From positions 1-43,989 of the forward strand of contig NZ_LUKG01000031.1 of NCBI RefSeq assembly GCF_001601815.1: 43,989 nucleotides of DNA, read 5' to 3'. Shown one piece after another: positions 34,132-42,482 of this stretch. Position 1 is the stretch's first letter. Each line of letters begins with the position of its first letter. Position numbers and translations under genes: made by a program. Under the pieces are notes generated by a model. That model was not told the origin of the DNA. It was given only the letters and a program-made list of their open reading frames with translations, and ran no database searches. The stretch is from Flavihumibacter sp. CACIAM 22H1. GTDB taxonomy: Bacteria > Bacteroidota > Bacteroidia > Chitinophagales > Chitinophagaceae.

Positions 34132-34139
34132 TATATTTG
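34132..34139 (+). promoter_or_regulatory. -7 box (TATATTTG) just ahead of lpxH
   Basis: Perfect TAnnTTTG, with its last base only 5 bases from ATG 34145. If used, transcription would begin at or within a few bases of the start codon, giving a leaderless or nearly leaderless mRNA. It lies directly after the stop of the upstream gene. Confidence 0.45.
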
Positions 34140-34144
34140 CGACC

Positions 34145-34903
34145 ATGCAATTGGAAGCCGGAAAGAAAATTTATTTTATCTCAGATTTCCACCTGGGTGC
34201 ACCAGATCATGCCCAAAGCCTGAAGCGGGAAAAAAAAATTGTCCAGTTCCTCGACAGGATTGAGCCTGAATTAGGACAACTTTTTATTGTTGGCGACCTC
34301 TTTGATTTCTGGTATGAATACAAAACAGTCGTTCCGAAAGGATATGTTCGCCTACTCGGTAAACTGGCCTCCCTGACCGACAAAGGTATTCCCGTCCATT
34401 TTTTTGTCGGAAATCATGACATGTGGATGGATGGATATTTTGAAAAAGAGCTGAATATACCGGTTTACCAGGAAGAAAAACGATTTGAGTTTAACGGAAA
34501 AAAATTCCTGATCGGGCATGGCGACGGACTAGGACCGGGTGACCACGGTTATAAATTCATCAAAAAAATTTTCCGTAATCCCGTATGCAAATGCTTGTTT
34601 GGAGCCTTGCACCCTAGCTGGGGCATGGGTATCGCTAATTATATGAGTCGCAAAAGCAGGGCTGCCACCGGGCAGGCTGATGAGGTATTCCTGGGCGAGG
34701 AAAATGAATGGCTGATCCAATATTGCCGCGAAGCGTTAAAAAAGGAATCCTTTGATTATATGATTTTTGGACATCGGCATCTTCCTATAGATTTTAAGCT
34801 AAACGAAAGAAGCCGTTATATAAACCTGGGTGATTGGTTGCGCTATGATTCCTATGCGGTATTTGATGGTAAAGATCTACGACTCGAATATTATACACCA
34901 TGA
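34145..34903 (+). CDS. lpxH: UDP-2,3-diacylglucosamine diphosphatase (LpxH-type)
   Basis: Calcineurin-like phosphoesterase expected to cut UDP-2,3-diacylglucosamine to lipid X in lipid A synthesis, at the inner membrane's cytoplasmic face. It has 252 residues from ATG 34145. Metal motifs: SDFHLG (D14, H16), GDLFDFW, GNHDMWMDG, GHGDGLGPGD and GHRHLP, plus the LpxH-like cap region (FIKKIFRNPVCKCLFGALHP). The open frame extends upstream to 34070, but that part would overlap the GGCT gene in another frame, and the ATG behind the -7 box is preferred. Its stop overlaps the next start (ATGA). Confidence 0.9.
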   Translation: MQLEAGKKIYFISDFHLGAPDHAQSLKREKKIVQFLDRIEPELGQLFIVGDLFDFWYEYKTVVPKGYVRLLGKLASLTDKGIPVHFFVGNHDMWMDGYFEKELNIPVYQEEKRFEFNGKKFLIGHGDGLGPGDHGYKFIKKIFRNPVCKCLFGALHPSWGMGIANYMSRKSRAATGQADEVFLGEENEWLIQYCREALKKESFDYMIFGHRHLPIDFKLNERSRYINLGDWLRYDSYAVFDGKDLRLEYYTP

Positions 34904-35715
34904 AAAATTTGCTGCTTTTTGGTTTACTCCTGATTCACCTAACCGGGTTTTCCACGGGCAGTAAGGAGGGGATTGATAGCCTTCCGCTCAAAACTATATT
35001 AGGTGAAAACCTGACCGGCTTCGCAGTTGATAACCTCGGTTATATATACCTGTTAGATGGAACCGGTCAGTTAAAAAAGCTGTCTCCAACCGGTGATTCC
35101 ATTGGTGTATTCAATGATGTACGCCGATTTGGTAAACTATACAGTATGGATGTTTCCAATCCCTTAAAAGTATTGTTATTCTACAAAGATTTCGGAACCA
35201 TCGTAGTATTGGACCGGTTTTTGAACAATCGCTTAACCATTGATCTGAGAAAACACCAGATATTCCAGGCAAAAACAATTGCCCAATCCTTTGATAACGG
35301 CGTTTGGGTATATGATGAACTGGAAGGAAAATTAAAAAGGCTGGACGATGGCGGTACGCTTAAAGGAGAAACCGTTGATTTCAGGGTAATTTTTTCCGAT
35401 GCCCCCGCGCCGGTATTTATTTCAGATGCCGATCGGCTGGTATATTTGTATGACCCCTTAAAGGGGCTGTTTGTACTGGATTATTTTGGAACGGTTAAGA
35501 ATAAAGTGGCCCTGATGGGGTGGACAGATGTGCAGGTTATTGGGAACAGGGTGCTAGGAAGAAAAGGAACAATGCTTGAAAGTTATGTGCCCGGAACGCT
35601 TGAACTAAAAGAACAAGCGGTTCCGGAAATTTTGGAGGGAGCCGTAAAAGTGCAGGTTTCCATGGAGTTTTTGTATGTATTGAAAGCAGGCAAACTGCAT
35701 ATTTACAGGTTATAA
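34900..35715 (+). CDS. Secreted hypothetical protein, propeller-like
   Basis: A 271-residue protein with a signal peptide (about 1-18, LLLFGLLLIHLTGFSTG) and no family I can name. The rest is a series of beta stretches alternating with turns, for example GFAVDNLGYIYLLDGTGQLK, KVLLFYKDFGTIVVLD, NGVWVYDELEGKLKRLDDGG and DRLVYLYDPLKGLFVLDYFG, which suggests a small beta-propeller. It is translationally coupled to lpxH (4-bp overlap) and 13 bases ahead of the MscS gene, so an envelope role is plausible; that is inference. Confidence 0.75.
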   Translation: MKNLLLFGLLLIHLTGFSTGSKEGIDSLPLKTILGENLTGFAVDNLGYIYLLDGTGQLKKLSPTGDSIGVFNDVRRFGKLYSMDVSNPLKVLLFYKDFGTIVVLDRFLNNRLTIDLRKHQIFQAKTIAQSFDNGVWVYDELEGKLKRLDDGGTLKGETVDFRVIFSDAPAPVFISDADRLVYLYDPLKGLFVLDYFGTVKNKVALMGWTDVQVIGNRVLGRKGTMLESYVPGTLELKEQAVPEILEGAVKVQVSMEFLYVLKAGKLHIYRL

Positions 35716-35728
35716 ATCAGCTGGCGAT

Positions 35729-36817
35729 ATGAACGATGTATTGGATTATATTTTTTTGGAAAACACGGTTCGTGCATATCTCATTTGCTTTGGAGCAATT
35801 TTACTGGCAATATTCTTTAAGCGTTATTTATCGCGCGTGTTATCGCGGGTAATATTTAAGATTATCAAAAACAGGTCCTGGAAAATAGACCAGCATTCCT
35901 TCGTAGAGCTGGTATTTCAGCCCATGCAGGTTTTTCTGATTATTTCCATTACAATGATCTCTCTCGAAAACCTCAATTTTCCCCAGGCATTAAATGCAAA
36001 AATTTATCAGGTAGAACTGAGGACCATTGTAGCCAGTATAGCCAAAGGAATTTGGGTTATTACTTTTATCTGGCTGCTGCGGCGAATGATTGAGTTCATT
36101 GCCATGCTGATGGAACAGAAAGCCAATCTCACAGAAGATATGGCCGATAACCAGATGGTTGTTTTCTTCAAGGATTTTTTTAAAGCAGTGCTGCTGATCG
36201 TAGGTATTCTTTTGGTGATCCGGTTTTCCTTTAATAAAGATATTACAACTTACCTGGCTGGTTTATCCATTGTTGCGGGTGCATTGGCCCTTGCTGCCCG
36301 CGAAAGCCTGGAAAACCTAATTGCCTCCTTCATCATCTTTTTTGATAAACCGTTTCATGTGGGAGATACCGTAAAGGTTCAGCAGATTACCGGTACCATT
36401 GAACGGATCGGGCTTCGCAGCACCCGGCTCAGAACCGACCAAAAGACCTATGTAAGTGTTCCGAATAAACAGATGGTGGATAGCATCATGGATAACCTCA
36501 GCTTACGATCGCAGCGAAGAGCCGATCTAAAACTTGAATTGTCGCTAAAAACCTCTTCAGTTAAACTGGACCATGTGGTAGCCGGAATTAAAGCCATCCT
36601 AAGTCATCCTGCCATTGAAAACTACACCTGTTTTTTAAGTGATATTACCGCTAATTCCTTCCTGATTCATGTAGAATATTATTCAGGCATGATTCCCGTT
36701 GTTGAATTCAACCAGTTAAAACAGACCATTAACCTGGAGATACTTCGTTTGCTGGAATCACTGGATGTTGAACTGGCCGGTGAAATGAAGGAGGTGCTGG
36801 TAACCACGAAGCCTTAA
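35729..36817 (+). CDS. MscS-family mechanosensitive ion channel
   Basis: A 362-residue channel of the MscS family, which opens under membrane tension to relieve osmotic pressure. It has about four membrane segments in the first 190 residues, the pore-lining helix LSIVAGALALAARESLENLI (about 178-198), the beta domain (FHVGDTVKVQQITGTIERIG, STRLRTDQKTYVSVPNKQM) and a C-terminal alpha/beta vestibule part. It is the last gene of the plus-strand run and convergent with the MerR-type gene, with 11 bases between stops. Confidence 0.93.
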   Translation: MNDVLDYIFLENTVRAYLICFGAILLAIFFKRYLSRVLSRVIFKIIKNRSWKIDQHSFVELVFQPMQVFLIISITMISLENLNFPQALNAKIYQVELRTIVASIAKGIWVITFIWLLRRMIEFIAMLMEQKANLTEDMADNQMVVFFKDFFKAVLLIVGILLVIRFSFNKDITTYLAGLSIVAGALALAARESLENLIASFIIFFDKPFHVGDTVKVQQITGTIERIGLRSTRLRTDQKTYVSVPNKQMVDSIMDNLSLRSQRRADLKLELSLKTSSVKLDHVVAGIKAILSHPAIENYTCFLSDITANSFLIHVEYYSGMIPVVEFNQLKQTINLEILRLLESLDVELAGEMKEVLVTTKP

Positions 36818-36828
36818 TGGATGTATCC

Positions 36829-37425
36829 TTATAAGTTGGCTTTGAGTTCGAGCAGGAATGCTTTTAATTGCTGTAGTTTCTGAATTACCTGGAATTGCGA
36901 TTCCATCTTTTTTTTCTGGCCTTTTAAATGTTCCCGTGCGCCTTCCAGCGTAAACTTCCGGACTCTTACAAGGTGGTAGATCAGGTGCAGGAATTTAACG
37001 TCTTCCGGCCGGTAAAAGCGATCGCCTTTTCTATTTTTCCGGGGTTTCAGCATTGATTCAAATTCATTGCTCCAGGTTCGAATTAAGGAAGGGTTCATCC
37101 GGAACATATTAGCAACATCACCAATGCTGTAATATTGTTTACTGAACAGGACCTCATCCGGGGGTATTTCAACCAGGTCGGCTTCGGCAGCAATTTCCTT
37201 TAAGGATTTTCTTCCTCTTTTTCCGGGAGTGGCTGATTTCCAAACTTTTTCTTTCTGTTTGCGGCCAGGCTTACGTCGGATGGTGATAGCCGTTGATTCG
37301 GTCGTAAGCTCAATTTTTACGGGGGCTTCCTGTGTTTTAAGAGCAGGTGCCGGTTCATTAAGAACAGGAGGGGCTGGTTCCTCCAGACCAAAATCAAGCG
37401 TTATTTGTTGAAATACCTTTGCCAT
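36829..37425 (-). CDS. MerR-family transcriptional regulator with basic N-terminal arm
   Basis: A 198-residue protein with a MerR-type winged helix-turn-helix at about 97-165 (YYSIGDVANMFRMNPSLIRT, DRFYRPEDVKFLHLIYHLV) and a coiled-coil-like helix at the end (about 170-198). There is no effector domain with metal cysteines. Before the HTH lie about 95 residues of flexible sequence containing two basic, AT-hook-like patches (RRKPGRKQKEK and GKRGRKS, about 50-74). ATG 37425 is preferred; 37443 would add six residues. It follows the M23 gene on the minus strand, an arrangement conserved next to alaS in the phylum. Its target is unknown. Confidence 0.88.
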   Translation of the reverse strand: MAKVFQQITLDFGLEEPAPPVLNEPAPALKTQEAPVKIELTTESTAITIRRKPGRKQKEKVWKSATPGKRGRKSLKEIAAEADLVEIPPDEVLFSKQYYSIGDVANMFRMNPSLIRTWSNEFESMLKPRKNRKGDRFYRPEDVKFLHLIYHLVRVRKFTLEGAREHLKGQKKKMESQFQVIQKLQQLKAFLLELKANL

Positions 37426-37469
37426 CAGTGGATAAAGATACAATGGTCGTGCCGCAATTCAGAACACCA

Positions 37470-38441
37470 TTAGTCGAAACTTTGGTTGCTGGCAGCCGCC
37501 ATTTTCAGCAAGCGGTCGTATTGTTCGGGGGTAAGATCGTTGTAAAAGAAGTATACCGGATCCAGGCGTTTCCCGTTTTTGTGCACCTCGTAATGCAAGT
37601 GGGGACCAGTAGACTTGCCTGTACTGCCCACGTACCCAATAATTTCACCGCGTTTTACTTTTTGACCAGAGGATGCCTTGATTTTAAACATGTGTCCATA
37701 TAAGGTTTCATACCCATACCCATGGTTAATGATTACGTGGTTGCCATAACCGTTTCCGGTGTTGCCGGCAAGCTTAATAGCGCCATTGGCAGTAGCGTAG
37801 ATAGGGGTGCCCTGAGGAGCAGCAAAATCAAGCCCGGCATGCATTTTTACCGTTTTATAAACCGGGTCGATCCGGTACCCGAACCCGGAGGCAATTCGGC
37901 GAAGATCTGTATTACTAACCGGCTGAATGGCCGGGGTGGCGGCAAGAAGTATTTCCTTGTTTTTAATAAAACCATCAATATCGTCGTAGGACTTGTGCTG
38001 GAAGGCAGCTCTTTTAATAAGGTTGTTCAGGTTGGTGACAATATCTGTATACAAAGCGTCGGCATCCATGGCCTGCACCAGCTGAATTTCCTTTTGTTTC
38101 TCCATTTCTTTTACCCGCGCACTGTCCGGAATGGGGCTTGCTTCAAAAATTGACCGGTAGATTTCATTGTCTCTTTTCTCCAGTTCGGTCATCTGCTGCT
38201 TGAGTTTTCCCAGCTGCATATTGAGCAGGTCATAATTATCCCGGGCCCGTTCGTAATTTTGCCGAAGTATCTTTTCTTTGGGGGAGTCGAGGTACTGAAA
38301 TGCTATTGAAACGATAATCAGGGCGGTAACCAGGGAGCCGGCAATAAACCCAAGAGCACGGAGCAGTTTCACCCGAAGCGGGGTTTCCAGCTTCTCGTAC
38401 CGAAGGGTTGTAGGGTTATAATAGTATTTGATTTTTTTCAT
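37470..38441 (-). CDS. Membrane-anchored M23-family metallopeptidase
   Basis: A 323-residue inner-membrane-anchored peptidoglycan hydrolase or hydrolase regulator. It has a short cytoplasmic start (MKKIKYYYNPTTLRYEKLET), a membrane segment (about 27-48), a coiled coil (about 54-95) and the M23 domain (about 185-300) with zinc ligands H201xxxD205 (HAGLDF) and H281/H283 (HLHYEVH). All ligands are present, so it should be active, unlike EnvC-type regulators. The frame is open to 38498, but a -7 box lies there and ATG 38441 gives the family start. It is divergent from alaS. Confidence 0.93.
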   Translation of the reverse strand: MKKIKYYYNPTTLRYEKLETPLRVKLLRALGFIAGSLVTALIIVSIAFQYLDSPKEKILRQNYERARDNYDLLNMQLGKLKQQMTELEKRDNEIYRSIFEASPIPDSARVKEMEKQKEIQLVQAMDADALYTDIVTNLNNLIKRAAFQHKSYDDIDGFIKNKEILLAATPAIQPVSNTDLRRIASGFGYRIDPVYKTVKMHAGLDFAAPQGTPIYATANGAIKLAGNTGNGYGNHVIINHGYGYETLYGHMFKIKASSGQKVKRGEIIGYVGSTGKSTGPHLHYEVHKNGKRLDPVYFFYNDLTPEQYDRLLKMAAASNQSFD

Positions 38442-38495
38442 ATATGCCTGCACAGCCCATTTCCTTAGCTTTGCACCACTTTCACCGGCTATGCG

Positions 38496-38503
38496 CAAAT
38501 ATA
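38496..38503 (-). promoter_or_regulatory. -7 box (TATATTTG) for the minus-strand M23 gene
   Basis: Minus-strand match to TAnnTTTG, 54 bases before ATG 38441, within the 103-base divergent gap to alaS. It covers the upstream candidate start at 38498 and so argues for the shorter protein. Confidence 0.5.
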
Positions 38504-38544
38504 GCGGCGGAAGCTAAAAATACGCTCAAGAATCATTCCGAATT

Positions 38545-41184
38545 ATGTTGACAAGTGCTGAAATACGTAAAGCTTTTTTAGATTTTTTTGCTTCGAAGGG
38601 CCACACCATTGTGCCATCTGCGCCTATTGTAGTGAAAAATGATCCTACCCTTATGTTCACCAACGCGGGTATGAACCAGTTCAAAGATTATTTCCTGGGC
38701 AATAAAAAAGCCCCTTTTACCAGGGTGGCGGATACCCAGAAATGTTTGCGGGTGAGTGGAAAACACAACGACCTGGAAGAAGTAGGGGTAGATACCTATC
38801 ACCATACCATGTTTGAAATGCTGGGTAACTGGAGCTTTGGCGATTATTTCAAAAAAGAAGCAATCGAATGGAGCTGGGAACTACTCACAGATATTTATAA
38901 AATCCCCAAGGATCGGTTGTACGTTACCGTATTTGAAGGCGACCCGGCTGAAAACCTGCCGCCCTCTACAATAGCACTGGCAAAATGGAAAGAGCTGGTG
39001 GCAGAGGACCATATCGTTTACGGTAATAAAAAAGATAATTTCTGGGAAATGGGCGATACCGGTCCTTGCGGCCCCTGTAGTGAGGTACATGTAGACTGCC
39101 GCCCCGATGCAGAACGTGCCCTGGTACCAGGACGTGAGCTCGTTAACAAAGACCACCCCCAGGTAATTGAGATTTGGAACAATGTATTCATTCAATACAA
39201 CCGTAAGAAAGACGGTAGCCTGGAGCCATTACCATCTACCCATGTAGATACCGGTATGGGCTTTGAACGCCTGGTGCGGGTATTGCAGGGTAAGCCATCT
39301 AACTATGATACGGATGTTTTTACAGGCACAATAGCCGCTACCGAAAAAATAACCGGTAAAACCTATGGATTCAGCGATAACCGCGCGGATATCGCGTTTC
39401 GCGTAATAGCAGATCATATCCGGGCAATTGGATTTACCATTGCGGATGGACAGTTGCCTTCCAATACCGGTGCGGGTTATGTCATTCGTCGTATTCTTCG
39501 CAGAGCGGTGCGGTACTATTATTCTTATCTTGATTACAAGCAGCCTTTATTGTTCCAGCTCATTCCGGTATTAGCCAAACAATTTGAAACGGTATTCCCG
39601 GAACTAGCACAACAGCAGGATTTCGTATGTAAAGTGGTAAAGGAAGAAGAAGATGCTTTCCTGCGTACACTGGAGAAAGGATTGAAAAAAATGGACGATA
39701 TCATAGCCGGATCTCCTTCCGGGATCAATGGCGCGGCTGCGTTTGAATTATATGATACCTATGGTTTTCCGCTTGATCTAACCATGTTGATTGCCAGGGA
39801 AAACAAGCTGGAAGTTGATGAGGAAGGATTTAAAAAAGAGATGCAGGAACAAAAGGACAGAAGCAGAGCCGCAACAGCAGTAGATACCGAAGACTGGGTT
39901 AGTTTTCAGGATAATCAGTCGTCCGTTTTTGTCGGATACGACCAATTGGAAGTGGAAACAAAACTGATCCGGTACCGTAAGGTTACGGCTAAAGGCAAAG
40001 AAGCATATCAACTGGTATTGGCAACCACCCCTTTTTATGCGGAAAGCGGAGGGCAGGTGGGCGATACCGGCATTTTATCCTTTGAAGGAGAGGAAATTCG
40101 CATAGTTGACACAAAAAAAGAAAACGACCTGATTATACATGTGGCGGAAAAATTGCCCGTTAATATCAGTGGTATTGTACGTGCCCGGGTAGACCAGGTT
40201 CGGCGTCAACATATTGCCGTACACCATTCCGCCACCCATTTATTGCATGCAGCCCTGAGAGCAGTATTGGGTGCGCATGTTGCGCAAAAAGGATCCTTGG
40301 TGAATGCAGAGCAGCTGCGGTTCGATTTTTCGCATTTTGCTAAAGTTGGAGAAGATGAACTACTTCGGATTGAAGCCCTGGTAAATGATAAAATACGGCA
40401 GAACTGGCCGGTGCTTATTCGTGAAATGGCCAAGGAAGAAGCGGTGGCAATGGGTGCAATGGCATTGTTCGGAGAAAAATATGCAGACCTGGTTCGGGTG
40501 GTTACCATAGACCCGGCCTATTCCATAGAATTATGCGGCGGCACGCATGTAAAAGCGACGGGCGAATTAGGCTATTTTAAAATTGTGGGCGAATCCGCTG
40601 TGGCGGCCGGTGTACGCCGGATGGAAGCAGTAGCAGGGGTGGCCTTTTCAGCCTGGTTAACAGAACAGGTAAACCAGCTCGACGCCGTAAAACAGGCTTT
40701 CCGGAATCCCAAGGAATTGGGAAAATCCATTGATGCTGCACTGGCCGAGAACCTGCAGTTGAAAAAGCAGTTGGAAAGCCTTGAAAACAGGGCCTTGGTG
40801 GGTATTCGGAATGAATTACTGGCAAAGGATGAGATTATAAACGGTATTACGTTCATTGGTGATATTGTGGAGGTCGGCAATGCGGATGCCTTAAAAAAAT
40901 TATGCTTTGATCTTAAAAATAACCTTAACGATTACCTGGTGGTGCTGGCAGCTAATATCGGCGGCAAACCTTCCGTAGCCATTTCAATTGCAGATACCGT
41001 GGTGGCTGCACATGGACTGGATGCCGGTAAACTGATCAAAGAAAAAGTTGCACCTCTCATAAAAGGTGGAGGAGGTGGTCAAAAAAACCTGGCTACAGCC
41101 GGTGGACAGGAAGCAGGCAATCTTCCGGCTGTCATTGAAGCCATTCGTGCCGTCCTAAACGGTCTGGTACCACCCGTTGGTTGA
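38545..41184 (+). CDS. alaS: Alanyl-tRNA synthetase
   Basis: Charges tRNA-Ala with alanine and edits mischarged serine or glycine. It has 879 residues: a class II catalytic core (about 1-240, with DPTLMFTNAGMNQFKDYFLG and GDTGPCGPCSEVHVD), the tRNA-recognition region, the editing domain with zinc-binding motifs HHSATHLLHAAL and CGGTHV, and a C-terminal DHHA1 domain ending in a glycine-rich GGGGGQKNLATAGG stretch. Length and motifs are normal. It starts at ATG 38545 and is divergent from the M23 gene. Confidence 0.98.
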   Translation: MLTSAEIRKAFLDFFASKGHTIVPSAPIVVKNDPTLMFTNAGMNQFKDYFLGNKKAPFTRVADTQKCLRVSGKHNDLEEVGVDTYHHTMFEMLGNWSFGDYFKKEAIEWSWELLTDIYKIPKDRLYVTVFEGDPAENLPPSTIALAKWKELVAEDHIVYGNKKDNFWEMGDTGPCGPCSEVHVDCRPDAERALVPGRELVNKDHPQVIEIWNNVFIQYNRKKDGSLEPLPSTHVDTGMGFERLVRVLQGKPSNYDTDVFTGTIAATEKITGKTYGFSDNRADIAFRVIADHIRAIGFTIADGQLPSNTGAGYVIRRILRRAVRYYYSYLDYKQPLLFQLIPVLAKQFETVFPELAQQQDFVCKVVKEEEDAFLRTLEKGLKKMDDIIAGSPSGINGAAAFELYDTYGFPLDLTMLIARENKLEVDEEGFKKEMQEQKDRSRAATAVDTEDWVSFQDNQSSVFVGYDQLEVETKLIRYRKVTAKGKEAYQLVLATTPFYAESGGQVGDTGILSFEGEEIRIVDTKKENDLIIHVAEKLPVNISGIVRARVDQVRRQHIAVHHSATHLLHAALRAVLGAHVAQKGSLVNAEQLRFDFSHFAKVGEDELLRIEALVNDKIRQNWPVLIREMAKEEAVAMGAMALFGEKYADLVRVVTIDPAYSIELCGGTHVKATGELGYFKIVGESAVAAGVRRMEAVAGVAFSAWLTEQVNQLDAVKQAFRNPKELGKSIDAALAENLQLKKQLESLENRALVGIRNELLAKDEIINGITFIGDIVEVGNADALKKLCFDLKNNLNDYLVVLAANIGGKPSVAISIADTVVAAHGLDAGKLIKEKVAPLIKGGGGGQKNLATAGGQEAGNLPAVIEAIRAVLNGLVPPVG

Positions 41185-41211
41185 GGCAGGGGATTTAACA
41201 TTTCCGAAATA

Positions 41212-41252
41212 TTTCGTAGATTAAAAACTTCGCTTATATTTGATCTACGAAA
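41212..41252. promoter_or_regulatory. Inverted-repeat operator bracketing the promoter of the PDZ gene
   Basis: A perfect 10-bp inverted repeat, TTTCGTAGAT (41212-41221) and ATCTACGAAA (41243-41252), surrounds a -7 box TATATTTG (41235-41242). A second palindrome, CGAAATATTTCG (41205-41216), overlaps the left arm. Arm centres are 31 bp apart, about three helical turns, so dimers could bind on the same DNA face. This is probably a repressor site; the regulator is not identifiable from the window. Confidence 0.6.
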
Positions 41253-41262
41253 ATCACCGTAA

Positions 41263-42342
41263 ATGAAAAATAGTATGAAATCAATGTATTTGGTAGCTGC
41301 CGGGTTGGGGATCTTCCTGGCAGTAGGACAGCCGTTAACTGCCCAGCAAAAAGAGAAGGATGGCTTGGGGGAATATGACCAGATTATTATAAAGAGGAAA
41401 GGAGGAAAGGGGGAAAAAGGGGAGAAGGGTGAAAAAGGGGAAAAGGGTGATAAGGGGGATAAGGAGGTAAAACTGACCATTGTTATTAAAGAAGATGACG
41501 TAGAGGTAAATGGTAAGCCCCTGGCCAAATTCGATAATGACCGGGTGGCCATTATTAAAAAAGATATCGTGGTACGGGATGGTAATTCAGTACGGGTTAC
41601 CGTTCCGCGTCAACCCCGGTCACCTTTTCAGGATGGCGGCTGGCAGGGTTGGGATAATGAAGAGCGGGTTATCACGGTTAATAGCGGAAATAAAGCTTTC
41701 TTGGGTGTTTCTACTGAAAAGTCGGATAAAGGAGCGTTGATTTTGCAGGTAACAGAAGGCAGTGCAGCAGCCAAGGCAGGTTTAAAAAACGGAGATATCA
41801 TAACTCGGATCAATGATAGTAAAATTGAAACCCCCGATGCCTTAACCAAAGCAATTGGAAAGTTTAAACCCGAGGATAAAATAAAAGTGGGATACCTGCG
41901 TGATGGTAAGGCTGCTGAACTTACGGCAAGCCTGGGAAAAAGGCCAGCCACCTATTCAATCAATGGCCGGGAGCCCATGATTTTGCCATTTGATTCGGAG
42001 AATTTTGAGCTGGAAGGCTTGGCCGATCGTAATTATAATTTCAACTGGAACTTCAATCAACCCAAACTGGGTATCAAAGCCCAGGATACAGACGATGGAA
42101 AAGGGGTAATTGTGCTGGAAGTAGATGAAGAATCTGCAGCAGAAAAAGCCGGCCTGAAAGAAGGTGATATTATCACTTCCTTTGATGGAAAAGCTATTAA
42201 TAGTGTAGGTGAATTGGTAGATGGCAACCGATTGGCCCGTGAAGCCAAAAAGATGGTATTGCCGATTGAATTCCTTCGCAACGGGCAATCGCAGAAAGTA
42301 GACTTGAAAATGCCTCGAAAATTACGCACAGCAGAGCTGTAA
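41263..42342 (+). CDS. Secreted double-PDZ protein with collagen-like segment
   Basis: A 359-residue exported protein: a signal peptide (about 1-28, ending LTAQQ), a collagen-like segment of six G-x-K triplets (residues 50-67, G-E-K four times then G-D-K twice), an unassigned region, PDZ domain 1 (about 145-225, AFLGVSTEKSDKGALILQVT, GLKNGDIITRIND) and PDZ domain 2 (about 268-350, KLGIKAQDTDDGKGVIVLEV, GLKEGDIITSFDGK). There is no protease domain, so it likely acts as a periplasmic binder or adaptor of unfolded peptides. A distinctive operator-promoter precedes it and a hairpin follows, so it is probably a single regulated gene. Confidence 0.88.
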   Translation: MKNSMKSMYLVAAGLGIFLAVGQPLTAQQKEKDGLGEYDQIIIKRKGGKGEKGEKGEKGEKGDKGDKEVKLTIVIKEDDVEVNGKPLAKFDNDRVAIIKKDIVVRDGNSVRVTVPRQPRSPFQDGGWQGWDNEERVITVNSGNKAFLGVSTEKSDKGALILQVTEGSAAAKAGLKNGDIITRINDSKIETPDALTKAIGKFKPEDKIKVGYLRDGKAAELTASLGKRPATYSINGREPMILPFDSENFELEGLADRNYNFNWNFNQPKLGIKAQDTDDGKGVIVLEVDEESAAEKAGLKEGDIITSFDGKAINSVGELVDGNRLAREAKKMVLPIEFLRNGQSQKVDLKMPRKLRTAEL

Positions 42343-42360
42343 CACAATAAAAAGCAGGAA

Positions 42361-42403
42361 AATAAGGCAAAGCAGGTAGAATTTCCACCGGCTTTGCCTT
42401 ATT
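42361..42403 (+). terminator. Hairpin terminator after the PDZ gene
   Basis: A perfect 13-bp stem, AATAAGGCAAAGC / GCTTTGCCTTATT, with a 17-base loop that itself has GGT/ACC pairing. It lies 18 bases past the stop. The following T run is weak, so efficiency is uncertain. Confidence 0.7.
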
Positions 42404-42470
42404 CTGTTTAGGGCCTTTACCCCTGTTTGATGCCGTAAACGCCCTTTCCTCCTATTTCTGCTTTTCCACC

Positions 42471-42478
42471 TACCTTTG
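42471..42478 (+). promoter_or_regulatory. -7 box (TACCTTTG) just ahead of gatB
   Basis: Matches TAnnTTTG, with its last base 4 bases before ATG 42483. The expected transcription start would fall at about the ATG itself, implying a leaderless mRNA, as for lpxH. Confidence 0.45.
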
Positions 42479-42482
42479 CGCC

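Noticed and set aside
34070-34144. Longer lpxH reading frame overlapping the GGCT-like gene
   Set aside because: The added 25 residues are out-of-frame GGCT coding sequence; the family start is at ATG 34145, just after a -7 box.
38442-38498. Longer start for the minus-strand M23 peptidase
   Set aside because: The upstream part overlaps its likely promoter, and MKKIKYYYNP gives a sensible cytoplasmic start.
41401-41467. G-rich short repeats as a possible CRISPR or tandem DNA repeat
   Set aside because: The period is 9 bases in the reading frame of the PDZ protein and encodes G-x-K triplets; there is no repeat-spacer pattern and no cas gene.
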